A stretch of DNA of 26,355 nt from contig BFEA01000157.1 in NCBI GenBank assembly GCA_003427395.1, positions 1,293,107 to 1,319,461 on the forward strand, given 5' to 3'. Made by a program: the position numbers and the translations under genes. The stretch's first letter is position 1; every line of letters begins with the position of its first letter. The notes under the pieces are model-generated. The model saw nothing but the letters and a program-made list of their open reading frames with translations, searched no databases and was not told the DNA's origin. This stretch comes from Chara braunii. Taxonomy: Eukaryota; Streptophyta; Charophyceae; Charales; Characeae. Below are positions 17,674 to 25,911 of this stretch, one piece after another.

Positions 17674-18762
17674 TCATATTGGGATAGAGTCCTTATGGCA
17701 AGTTCGTGTATGGACGGTGACACGATGAGTTTTGCTATATCCCTGCAGAAAGAAGCACATTGTCAGACTATGATTGGGTACTCTCAACAGACCCGAATAG
17801 AAAACTTCTTCAAAGCACTTCGGGAAAGATTTGAAGACAAGAACCTTGCACGTAGGACAAAGTTTTTAATCCTCAACATAGCTGACAGGAAATGGAAGAG
17901 TGCTTCGACACTTAAGGTTACCATGGATGAAATTCTGCAATGCCCTGAACATGGGTTAACAACGACACAGATCTTGAACAACTTTGCTAGAGCCTTGCCC
18001 GAACCGCTTCACACCTAGTTATATCCCCGCACAAAGGAAGAGGGGATGACTTATGAAAAGTTCAGCAAGATCGTTGTAGATCATCCTGGCTTCCTCATGG
18101 AAGCAAATTACTGTCACGATTGGAAAGACCTGCAAGCAGGCAAAAAGTGGCAGAACCAAACCATTTCAGGAAACATACCTGGGAAAGATAACCTTCTTCT
18201 GACGTTTGAGGAAGGAGGAAAAGAGTCCCTACCATGTGAACAAATAGATTATGGTTTGGAAGGGGACGTCAACGGCCGAATAGTTCAGGAGGGGGACTAT
18301 GCAGCCGTTGCAGCCCGCGGGGAAGGGCGACAACAAGGTAGAGGTCGTGGTAGAGGGAAAGGAGGTCGCGGTCGTGGAGGGCGAGGACCCGTTGCCTAGA
18401 GGGGTAGTGGCGAAGGTAGCTACTACGTGGGTGGTAGGGGCAATGGTCCCTCGCAAGGCGGACGAGGTCCCAACTCCACATGGGTTAGAGGAAGAGGTGG
18501 TTATACGCGGCCGTATCCCCCCCATCCAGGTATTCCCATAGGCAAACGATGGGAGCAGATGGGGATCGATGAAAAGACTTGGGAAGAAAGAAAGGCCGCG
18601 AGAAAGTGTTGCAGATGTGGTGACCCCGACCACATAGTTCCTTTTTGCCCAGAGTATTACAGTTGCTCCTACAGGAGCTTCGGATGCAAGCAGACTAACA
18701 TCCTCCCATCCGAAGGCTCCAATGGCAGAAACTGCGGTGATAAACGGTCCCCACCTAGTTAG
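17674..18762 (+). pseudogene. gag capsid-like and nucleocapsid region
   Basis: One frame runs 17695-18762, broken by TAG at 18016-18018 and 18397-18399. The capsid-like part is helical, with FFKALRERFEDKNLARRTKF and the aromatic/hydrophobic pattern of Ty3 gags. A Gly-Arg-rich RNA-binding stretch follows at 18325-18390 (GRGRGRGKGGRGRGG), then a perfect CX2CX4HX4C zinc knuckle at 18607-18648 (CCRCGDPDHIVPFC). Gag packages element RNA into virus-like particles. The end overlaps the protease frame by 41 bases in a different frame, which could be an original frameshift or simple decay. Confidence 0.85.
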
Positions 18763-19555
18763 TTGTCCAGAGGTTGTTTGTGTTAGTACCTCTCTAGGTG
18801 GTTCCCTCGCTGGCTTGGGTGATGAGTTGACCACTCGTCGTCGAGCCTGGACCAAAATGAAAAAGAAAAAATGGCAGTTACTTATAGCAGATATCGAGGT
18901 AACTAAGATCAGGATTGGTGCTTTAATTGGTAGTGGGTCAACCCGCAGCTTTATAAGTAAGAAAGGTTTGCACAAGTTGCGTCTTGGGCTTAAGGTACAA
19001 AAATTAAAGGAGCCCATAGTTAGTAAATTAGCTGACAATAGAGAAATGGTTGTTGATAAGTATGTTGAAGGGGTTAGGGCATACTTTCGGCTAGAAGCAG
19101 AGGGGAAGGTAGAACGTGTTCTCCACTCTCTGACTCTCTTGGTTGAGGATAGTCTCTCTTTTGACATTATTCTAGGAACTTATTGGGGGGAAGTTGTTGA
19201 TGCAGATATAAAACCGAGAGAGCATGCACGTTATCTTCCTAGTTCCCAAGGTGGAAAGAAGAAAGTACGTTTGTATCATGAATCGGGTATTGAAAGCAGC
19301 TTAGCTCATTGTTGTATGAGTGCCCCAACGTTTGCCCGTCATGCAAAAAGAAATGGTTTGATTGATCAAGTTTTTGTGGCTTATGTGCGCCCAGTGAAAG
19401 AAGATGACCCTAAGGAAGAATCCAAACCCTCAGAAATTGAAAAGTTGTTGAAAAAAAATGCAGATGTGATAGAGTCCCCAAGTGGAGTGGTGGATCAACT
19501 CGTTAAGCACCGGATTGAGACTGTGCCCGGTGATCCCCAAGGGACAAATCTATAG
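18722..19555 (+). pseudogene. Retropepsin-type protease region, catalytic Asp lost
   Basis: The longest unbroken frame of the element (277 codons). The active-site loop reads ALIGSGSTRSFIS. The expected D of D-S-G is Gly, encoded by GGT at 18929-18931. The second hallmark, FDIILGTYW (about 19160-19186), matches the conserved ILG-x-D/Y-W strand. Retropepsins cleave Gag-Pol as dimers and need this Asp, so this copy is inactive even though its frame is open. The ~120 C-terminal codons form the linker to RT. The frame ends at TAG 19553-19555 and coding continues in another frame from about 19548. Confidence 0.85.
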
Positions 19556-20266
19556 GAGGTCGCCTAAAGAATTGGATGAACTGCGTACACAACTGGATGA
19601 GTTGTAAAAAAAGGATTGGATTAAGCCTAGTTCTTCGCCTTATGGTGCGCCAGTGTTATTTGTGTCGAAGAAAGATGGCGGGGTACACATGTGTATAGAG
19701 GTCTTAATGATATAACAATTAAGAATGTTGAGCCATTACTGCGGATTGATGACTTATTAGACAGAGTGCAAGGTTGCAAATACTTTACTAAGATTGATCT
19801 AAAGTTTGGTTATCAGTTGATCGAAGTGGAACCAGAAGATCAGCATAAGACTGCGTTTCGGACCAGGTACGGGCACTATGAGTTTATTGTGATGTCGTTC
19901 GGTCTAACGAATGCACCTGGAACTTTCAACGGAGTATGAATGATCTCTTTCCTGAATGGCTTGACAAGTTTGTCGTTGTATATTTAGATGATATTCTCAT
20001 TTTTAGAAAAAGTCTCAGTGAGCATAGCGAGCACCTTCGACTTGTGCTAAATAAGTTGCGTGAGGCAAATTTTAAGTTAAACCCGAAAAAATGTGAGTGG
20101 GCGAAGCGTCAAGTCTTATATCTCGGGCACATTATCGATGGAGATGGGATCACACCGGAAGACGCAAAGATAGCAATCATCCGAGACTGGCCCAATCCTC
20201 GTACGCTGACGGAACTGTGATCGTTCCTCAGTTTGGCCAACTACTATCGCAAGTTCGTAAGGAACT
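19548..20266 (+). pseudogene. Reverse transcriptase
   Basis: Frame 19548-19690 gives the N-terminal RT course with SPYGAPVLFVSKKDGG. It is broken by TAA after DEL (about 19605-19607). After a frameshift near 19693 come YRGLND, FTKIDLKFGYQ and FGLTNAPGTF. After a second shift near 19935 comes VVYLDDILIF with the catalytic YLDD at 19981-19992, then KCEWAKRQVLYLGH. A TGA at 20218-20220 stands where a CGA or similar codon is expected before SFLSLANYYRKF. The RT catalytic Asp pair survives. The enzyme makes cDNA from element RNA in intact relatives. Confidence 0.93.
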
Positions 20267-20790
20267 TCACAGTAATTGCTGCTCCCCTACGCAAATTACT
20301 AAAACAATCTGGAAATGGGACCAAGATTATGCGTCCTCCTTTAAGCGTCCGAAAAAAGTGTTTGATTAACTATCCGGTACTTAAAGTCGTTGACCCGTCA
20401 TTGCCCTTTGTTGTGACAACTGACTAGTCAATATGGGATTGGGGTCGTACTCCAACAAGATGATGGGAATATGTACATGCCAGTTGAATTCATGTCCCAA
20501 CGACTACCTAATGAGAAGGTTTCCGCTTCCACGTATGAGAGAGAGCTATATGCTCTCCGGGAAGCTTTGAATCATTGACGACATTATCTCCTAGGCCGCC
20601 ACTTCAAAGTGTACTTAAATCATGAGACACTTCGCTGGCTTAAAACGCAAGCCCGAATGACACCTAAACTGACGAGGTGGGCTGTGGAAATTGATTAGTT
20701 TGACTTTGAACTAAAGCGTGTTAAAGGAAAATACAATGTAGTTGCTGATGCACTCAGTCGAAGATCTGACTTTTTCGGTGCAATAGTAAC
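20267..20790 (+). pseudogene. RNase H domain, broken
   Basis: After the RT thumb (APLRKLLKQ) a short frame break precedes VVTTD at 20410-20424. Here TTD is followed by TAG through loss of about two bases in the DASQ motif. Coding continues: YGIGVVLQQ, TYERELYALREA, RHYLLG, LNHETLRWL, VVADALSRR. The acidic residue expected in TDH is Asn (AAT at 20618-20620). TGA at 20576-20578 replaces an expected Trp codon and TAG at 20696-20698 an expected Gln. RNase H degrades the RNA template. This one is dead. Confidence 0.9.
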
Positions 20791-20876
20791 CTACTTGGAT
20801 GTAGGCACAAGAAAAGATCAAGTCTGCATATGCTACCGATCCTGTCTATGGCGCTCTATTAAAGAAAGTACAAGAA

Positions 20877-21780
20877 GTGCCTCAGGAAGTCCTTGACTTT
20901 CGAGTTACCCAAAGACTATTGTTTAGAAAGACAGATGTACATGATAGGCGATGTATTCCGAATAAAGAAGAAATTAAAAGTTTGATCATGGGTGAATGTC
21001 ATGACACAGAAGACCATTTTGGATGGAAAAAGACTTACGCTAATCTCCTACGATGGAAAAAGACTTCCGCTAATCTCCTACGATCCTATACCTGGCCTGG
21101 AATGAAGCATGACTGCATATCATATGTGCAAGGTTGTCAAGTTTGTTAAAGGAATAAGAGTTCCACAAAGCCTCCCTTTGGTCTACTAAGACCTTTGCCT
21201 ATCTCGTCAGGTCCTGGAGACTCAGTGTCCATTGACTTTATGGACACAAAAGTCAAAAGCAAAAATGGGAAAAGTCAGGTTATGGTCGTAGTTGTCAGGT
21301 TTAGCAAATTCGTTGTATTTGTGCCACTTCCCGCAGAAGCTAAAACAGATTTGGTGATCCGAGAATTCTTTAATCATTGGGTGAAGGACTATGGACATCC
21401 CCTAACCATTGTAAGCGATAGAGATTCTCGCTTTACAGGTGAGCATTGGTAGCAACTGATGTGTGTGTATGGCTCTAAACTAACGATGTCCTAAGGAAGG
21501 CATCCTGAGACCAATGGGCAGACAGAACAAATGAACAAAGTACTGCAGCAAACGCTGCGTATGTATATACGTCCCGGCCAGATCGATTGGGATGAACATA
21601 TGTCCAAAGTTGCTAGTGCTTATAACAACTGTGTGCATTTGTCGACTTCTAGAACACCAATAGAGCTACATTTGGGATAGAGCCCTTGAAGGCCCATAGA
21701 TTGTCTGGTCAGTTGTAGAGACTTCCGCCGGGAACCAGAGAATTTGCATTGCAATATCAGAAAGATATAGCTAAAGTTAA
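20877..21780 (+). pseudogene. Integrase: zinc-binding and catalytic domains
   Basis: The H2C2 zinc-binding domain spans about 20995-21148 (HDTEDHFG...YTWPGMKHDCISYVQGCQVC) and carries a 30-bp internal tandem duplication. TAA at 21147-21149 follows it. The catalytic core shows SIDFMD (Asp at 21234-21236), VSDRDSRF (Asp 21417-21419) and GQTEQ (Glu 21525-21527), with exactly 35 residues between the last Asp and Glu. TAG at 21450-21452 and TAA at 21492-21494 break the core, and a frameshift lies near 21655. Coding runs to the TTAA at 21777, where a DNA element is inserted. Integrase joins cDNA to host DNA. Confidence 0.92.
21022..21081 (+). repeat. 30-bp tandem duplication in integrase
   Basis: GATGGAAAAAGACTT.CGCTAATCTCCTAC occurs at 21022-21051 and 21052-21081 with a single A/C difference. 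It adds ten in-frame residues (WKKTxANLLR twice) between the His and Cys pairs of the zinc-binding domain. Confidence 0.97.
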
Positions 21781-22398
21781 GCCACCACTACCTTCGACCC
21801 TGTTTTTGTCGAGCCTGACTTTCACAGCGCACCGAGTTTTGCCGAGCCGGGGGAGTTTCATCCAAGAACGAACAAGGGAAAAAAAAAAGAAAAAAAAAAG
21901 AAAAAAAAAAGCAAACATGCCAAACGCCACGATAACTGCCAAGTACATTCAATGAGGTCCCCGTGTGATTGTACCCTCTATGAGGGCGTGTAGGGGACAA
22001 ACACAGGGGAAAAAAAACAAAACAAAAAAAAGCTCCCTTATGTTGTGATTGAGGGCGGATACAGGATGCTACAGCATGGATGATACAGGATGCTACAGCA
22101 TGGAGACAGAAATACGCCTTACCTGGCTGGCAGGGCACTAAAACGGCATCGGAACAAAATCAAAACAAAACAGAAAAGCAAACTTTTTCTGCATAAAGTG
22201 GCCAGATACATTCCTCAAAGGCCTTTGCAACTTCCACCCTCGTGAGGGGCTTCCCCGACGTTCCTGGATTTGAAATTTTTATTTTTTTTCTTTTTTTCTT
22301 TTTTATTCTGTCGGCGTCCAACCTTGCCCCAGGCCCCGTGTTTTAAGGAGTAGGCTACTAGATGGACTTTGCGTTTGCCCGTGAAAGGTAGTAGTGGT
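21781..22398. mobile_element. TTAA-flanked DNA element, 618 bp
   Basis: TTAA lies directly outside both ends (21777-21780 and 22399-22402). The termini GCCACCACTACCTT and, reversed from the right, ACCACTACTACCTT form inverted repeats with 12 of 14 matches. TTAA target duplication is characteristic of piggyBac-type elements, though the termini do not match the common piggyBac CCC start. No transposase is encoded. Integrase coding stops at the left TTAA and resumes in frame at the right one when one TTAA is counted. This strongly supports insertion here. Internal features are A-rich tracts and a 24-bp duplication at 22058-22105. Confidence 0.8.
22058..22105. repeat. 24-bp tandem duplication
   Basis: GATACAGGATGCTACAGCAT begins at 22058 and again at 22082 (period 24), inside the TTAA-flanked element. 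Confidence 0.92.
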
Positions 22399-22402
22399 TT
22401 AA

Positions 22403-22521
22403 GGAGAATATAATTAAAGTACAACATCAAACGGTAGAGCAAGCAAATAAGCATCGACGACCCTTTCAATTTGCTGTATGATATTTGGTGTGGGTAAAAT
22501 CTAAAGAATTTATCCCTGAAG
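22403..22521 (+). pseudogene. Integrase fragment between two insertions
   Basis: Continues the integrase after the TTAA element: VEQANKHRRPFQFAV then, past TGA at about 22473-22475, VWVKSKEF. This is the conserved stretch between the catalytic core and the C-terminal domain of gypsy integrases. It ends at the 8-bp CCCTGAAG (22514-22521) duplicated by the hAT-like insertion. Confidence 0.85.
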
Positions 22522-23296
22522 CAGGGTTGCCGGCGTTCGGGACGGGCCGAACGCCCGAACCTAAACGCCCGAATGTTCGGCACCCCCTCTCGACGCGTTC
22601 GGCCGTTCGCCCGAACGCGAACCCCGCCCCCCCCCCCCCCCCAAAAAAAAAAAGGATTCCAAAAAATCTGAAAAAAAAATATATGTTATGCAGAAGAATA
22701 AACTAAACAACATTTGCCTCAACGTCACATCCAAATTCTTTACCAAATTTGAAATAAAAATCAAATACTAAAAATAAATAAAAATTAATAAAAATTAGAA
22801 AAAATCAAATGAGAATGAAATTGTTGAGTGGCGAGCACGTTTTTGACACTGCCATCTTTGGCGATTTTTCATTTTGTTTTGGCTGTGACAAATGCCATGA
22901 AAATTTATATATGTGTATCTTACATAATAGAGAATCTACAAATAAAGTTAAAAAATATATATATTTTTTTCATGCCCCGAAATAAAGGAAAAACAAAAAG
23001 TGAAAAGAGAGAAAAAACAAATTAGTGAGTGGGAAAGCAAGTTTTGACACCACCATCTTTGAGGATTTTTCTTTTTCTTTGGGCTGAACAGAATGGCTTC
23101 AAAATTAAGAGGGGGATACCTTACATCACAAAGAACGCACAAAACAAATTTCATAAAAAACTAATCATATTTAGTTGCAACATATTTTTTTGCGGGGTCC
23201 AAACCCCTTCAAGTTCGGGCCCCGTACGGGGAACCAAACGCCCGAACATTCGGGGGTCGGCTTAGGGGCCTCCGTACGTTCGGCCTGGCAACCCTG
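22522..23296. mobile_element. hAT-like non-autonomous element, 775 bp
   Basis: The ends CAGGGTTGCC (22522-22531) and GGCAACCCTG (23287-23296) are exact inverted repeats of the hAT type. CCCTGAAG is duplicated perfectly on both sides (22514-22521 and 23297-23304), the 8-bp length of hAT insertions. Subterminal DNA at both ends is crowded with GTTCGGG/CCCGAAC words in both orientations, likely old transposase-binding sites. The centre is AT-rich with long A and T runs and no transposase. It is a deletion derivative or MITE that needed hAT transposase from elsewhere. Confidence 0.92.
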
Positions 23297-23304
23297 CCCT
23301 GAAG

Positions 23305-23500
23305 AGAATATTTCTCAGAAGCTATTACCAACCTACAGAGGACCATGGCAAGTATTAGATGTGATAGGGGGTGTGGACGGACCATCCTATGTTATAGAAA
23401 TTCCTCCACATTTGCATACATATCCTGTGTTCCATGCATCAAAACTTCTACCTTGTGTAACTAATGATATGTTTCCCAATCGAAGATCAGCAATACCACC
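23305..23500 (+). pseudogene. Integrase C-terminal domain
   Basis: Resumes directly after the hAT target duplication: KLLPTYRGPWQVLDVIG then SYVIEIPPHLHTYPVFHAS. It matches the C-terminal GPY/F-type module of Ty3/gypsy integrases (Y-x-GP-W/F, a hydrophobic strand, HPVFHVS-like end). The frame is open to the chromodomain. Confidence 0.88.
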
Positions 23501-23699
23501 TGATATGGATGGGAAATATGGTGTGGACAAAATTATTGTTGAAGATACATTTAGAATTGGACATAAAGGTAGACTCCAGGGACAGTATAAGGCAAGATTT
23601 GCGTATCAAGAACCAACTGAAGATCGCTGGTTTACCAGAGAAGAGTTGATTCAAACAGCACCGAATATTGTATCTTATTATGAACGAGCATGGAGATGA
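23501..23699 (+). pseudogene. Integrase chromodomain
   Basis: The C-terminal ~60 codons follow a chromodomain plan: VDKIIVEDTFRIGH, then QYKARFAYQEPTEDRWFTRE, then a helix ending in YYERAWR and TGA at 23697-23699. The W in DRWFT corresponds to the conserved W of the tWep motif. In chromoviruses the domain steers integration to marked chromatin. This part has an open frame, unlike most of the element. Confidence 0.75.
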
Positions 23700-23763
23700 A
23701 TCAACATAGTAGACAAAAAAAAATGATAATTCTCAGAGGACTTTGAAATTAGGCCGGCGAGAG
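23700..23763 (+). other. 3' internal end with weak polypurine tract
   Basis: Between the Pol stop and the 3' LTR. The bases just before the LTR read AGGCCGGCGAGAG, only a short and interrupted purine run for plus-strand priming. The same 13 bases occur at 15776-15788 in the leader. Confidence 0.5.
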
Positions 23764-24146
23764 TGAAAGGCCTTCCACGATCCAGACCCCAAATTCGGGT
23801 CTCAGGGTCAGAGGCCTGGTTAAGAGAGACCGAGCTCGTCAAATTCAGAAAAGTCATAATCGGGCACCTCAGGAGTCCAGTCCAACAGGAACCCAGTAAA
23901 CAGTCATTTCTTAGGGGCAAGAGTCACGTCTCAGAATGAAAAATCATATTGAAGCGTCACATCCCACGAGTAAGGGGGCAGTAAGAGTCATGTCCCAGAG
24001 GCGGGAGACAGTCCACAGTCAAAAGTCATGATCACAAATGAGAAGTCATGACCCAAAAGCCCAAGCAGCAGCAGACCCATGGAAATTCGGGAAGGTTCCA
24101 GGCCTTGACATTCAGAAGTAGACAGGCTGTGGGGATGTGGTACCGG
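23764..24146 (+). repeat. Truncated 3' LTR (first 383 bp)
   Basis: Aligns without gaps to 14675-15057 with 14 substitutions, then stops matching after GGTACCGG. The remaining ~663 bp expected of the LTR are absent. The end lies within 18 bp of where the duplicated segment at 3886 begins. Confidence 0.9.
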
Positions 24147-24639
24147 TGTCGACCGGTAGATTGGGTCTGTCGGCTCACCAACCGAACCCTATGCCTCGCG
24201 CCGCGTCTGTCACCCGCGGGAGGGTCGGTCGGGGCTCCTGTAACCTGCACAAGCCACGTCAGTCCACATCCACAAAAACAAGGATCATAGCAGACCGAGA
24301 CGAATGCGCGACGGACTCACGAGACAATGTCTGGAAGGAATAAGTTAAGTGATTCCATTCAGTCCAAAACGATGGGATGTGTTACACTAGTCCCAGCCTC
24401 TGTCGTACATCTCGCCCCTATGTCTGAAAAGTCCGTCTGAGTGCCCACGGATCTGGTCAACAGACGTGGTCTAATCCTCCTCCCGACTGGATGACGCCTG
24501 TATCGCGCCCGCCGATCCCAAGGGACCGTACTGGAGCTCTCGGTGTTAGATGTTGCCTCCCTTGCCCATCGGGGCCAGAGCTCGAGGTCTATTGTGACCA
24601 TACCTCCGCGCAGTCCCCTTGTCCGGAGTGCGCCGCTTC
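24147..24639. other. Unassigned GC-rich spacer
   Basis: Begins TGTCGACCGG right after the LTR breakpoint, so it could be another element's LTR start, a real deletion junction or an assembly join. No domain is seen in the short frames and no repeat recurs elsewhere in the window. Confidence 0.45.
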
Positions 24640-25370
24640 GGAAGGCCCGGTTCAGGATGTGCCTCTTCGGAGAGCCCGCTTCACAAAAGTACCTGTTCAA
24701 AAGGCCCGGCTCGGATGTACCTCTTCGGAAAGCGTGCTTCACAAAAGTACCTGTTCAAAAGGCCCGGTTCAGATGTATCTCTTCGGAAGGCCCGCTTCAC
24801 AAAAGTACCTGTTCAAAAAGCCCAGCTCGAAAAATACCTCTTTGAAAAGCCTGGTCCAGAACGTGCCCCTTCGCGGAGTCGTATTCCCCTTCGTAGAGCC
24901 TGGTTCGAAAAGCACCCCTTCGCGGAGTTGTATTGGAGTGTGTCTCTGTGGAAATGTGCTCCTCCGATAAGAGCCCACTCGGAAAGTGCCCCCTTCGGAG
25001 TGGCGTGCCCGGGATGTGTCCCTTCGGAAGGTACCTCTTCGGTGAGAGCCTCTTCGGAAAGTGCCCCCCTTCAGTTCAGAATCGTGCCCCTTCGTAGGCC
25101 CGGGTTCGGGATGCACCTCTTCAAAGGCCCAGTTCGGAAAGTGTCCCTTCGGAGTCCCATTTCGGAATGCGCCCTCCCGGAGAGCCTTGCTTAGAATGTG
25201 CCCCCTCGCGGAGGCCCGGTTCAAAATATCGCTCCTCAAAAGGGTCGGTACGGAATGCGCCCCCGTCGAGGAATGTGCCTTTCTGTCTGGAACGTGCCCC
25301 TCCGTCTGAAATATGCCCCCTCCAGTATCGAATATGCCCCTTCGTGAAGCACGTTACCCCCAGAAAAGCC
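24640..25370 (+). repeat. Degenerate ~29-bp (58-bp) satellite
   Basis: The word CTTCGGAA/CTTCGTAG recurs throughout, roughly every 28-30 bases. Between 24665 and 24840 three copies are regular, with period 58 (24665, 24723, 24781). Each is two related ~29-base halves, CTTCGGAARGCCCGCTTCAC... and CTGTTCAAAAGGCCCGGTTC.... Copies further right are more divergent. All long frames here on both strands are repeat by-products. Confidence 0.88.
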
Positions 25371-25911
25371 CGTCTCGACCGCCGCCCCAACTGTGTCCTG
25401 GAGGAGCCCAGTCCGCCTGGTATCACGAATGTGTCCTAATCTGCGCCGCCTGGTGATCCGAGCCCGGTCAGAGGGGCAGTTCAGTCCGGAGATCCAGAGG
25501 CGTGCCCAAAGATGCCACCTTGTGGGGTGTCCGGATGCTACAGGTTGGCCGTGCCCCGACTGTGCCCAATGCCCCATCCACGGTGTCCAGCCAAGCGCTA
25601 ACGCGCTGGAGTGAGCAGGCTAGGGTGTCATCTCGGCTGCACAGGATTCCCCTGCTGTCCCCGACGCACACTGCGCAGGAGCGCGCCCGCGCGCGCAGCA
25701 GGTGTGTGCTCACCCGCGCGGCTCCCTGCCCGTCCTGGTTAATCGCAAGCAAGTGCGCGCTTGTGCGCGCAGCTCTCCGCCTCTCCCGACTTGCAGTGCG
25801 TAGGAGTGTGCTCGTGCGTGCGGCTCACCCAGCTTGTCTCGTGAGTGCGCAGCCCCCCTTCCCGCTCGAGTCTGCAGGTGCGTGAGGTGATGCGCGCGCA
25901 CTTCCCCGTGC
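25371..25911. other. GC-rich degenerate repeat DNA
   Basis: No gene. From about 25680 the words GTGCGCGC, CTCCC and AGGTGTGTGCTC recall the 51-bp satellite further right, so this may be its eroded edge. 25440-25640 is GC-rich and unassigned. Confidence 0.5.

Larger units (their letters stand above)
14675..24146 (+). mobile_element. Ty3/gypsy chromovirus-like LTR retrotransposon, dead
   Basis: A 1,046-bp 5' LTR, an initiator-Met-tRNA primer site, a leader, gag with a CCHC knuckle, protease, RT, RNase H, integrase and chromodomain are followed by the first 383 bp of a 3' LTR. The order RT-RNase H-integrase and the C-terminal chromodomain define a Ty3/gypsy chromovirus. By-eye comparison of the shared 383 LTR bases shows 14 substitutions and no gap, about 3.7% raw divergence. 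The coding part has at least ten in-frame stops and several frameshifts and cannot make active proteins. Two younger DNA elements sit in the integrase. Without them the internal region is about 6.6 kb. Confidence 0.93.

Noticed and set aside
24147-24163. GACCGGTAGATTG as the target duplication of the gypsy element (left flank GATCGGTAATTG)
   Set aside because: It is not adjacent to a complete LTR end, has a gap, and is too long for a gypsy duplication. Likely chance.
24491-25309. Repeat-rich frames of 80-190 codons at the right end
   Set aside because: All arise from the ~29-bp satellite. They exist on both strands in several frames.
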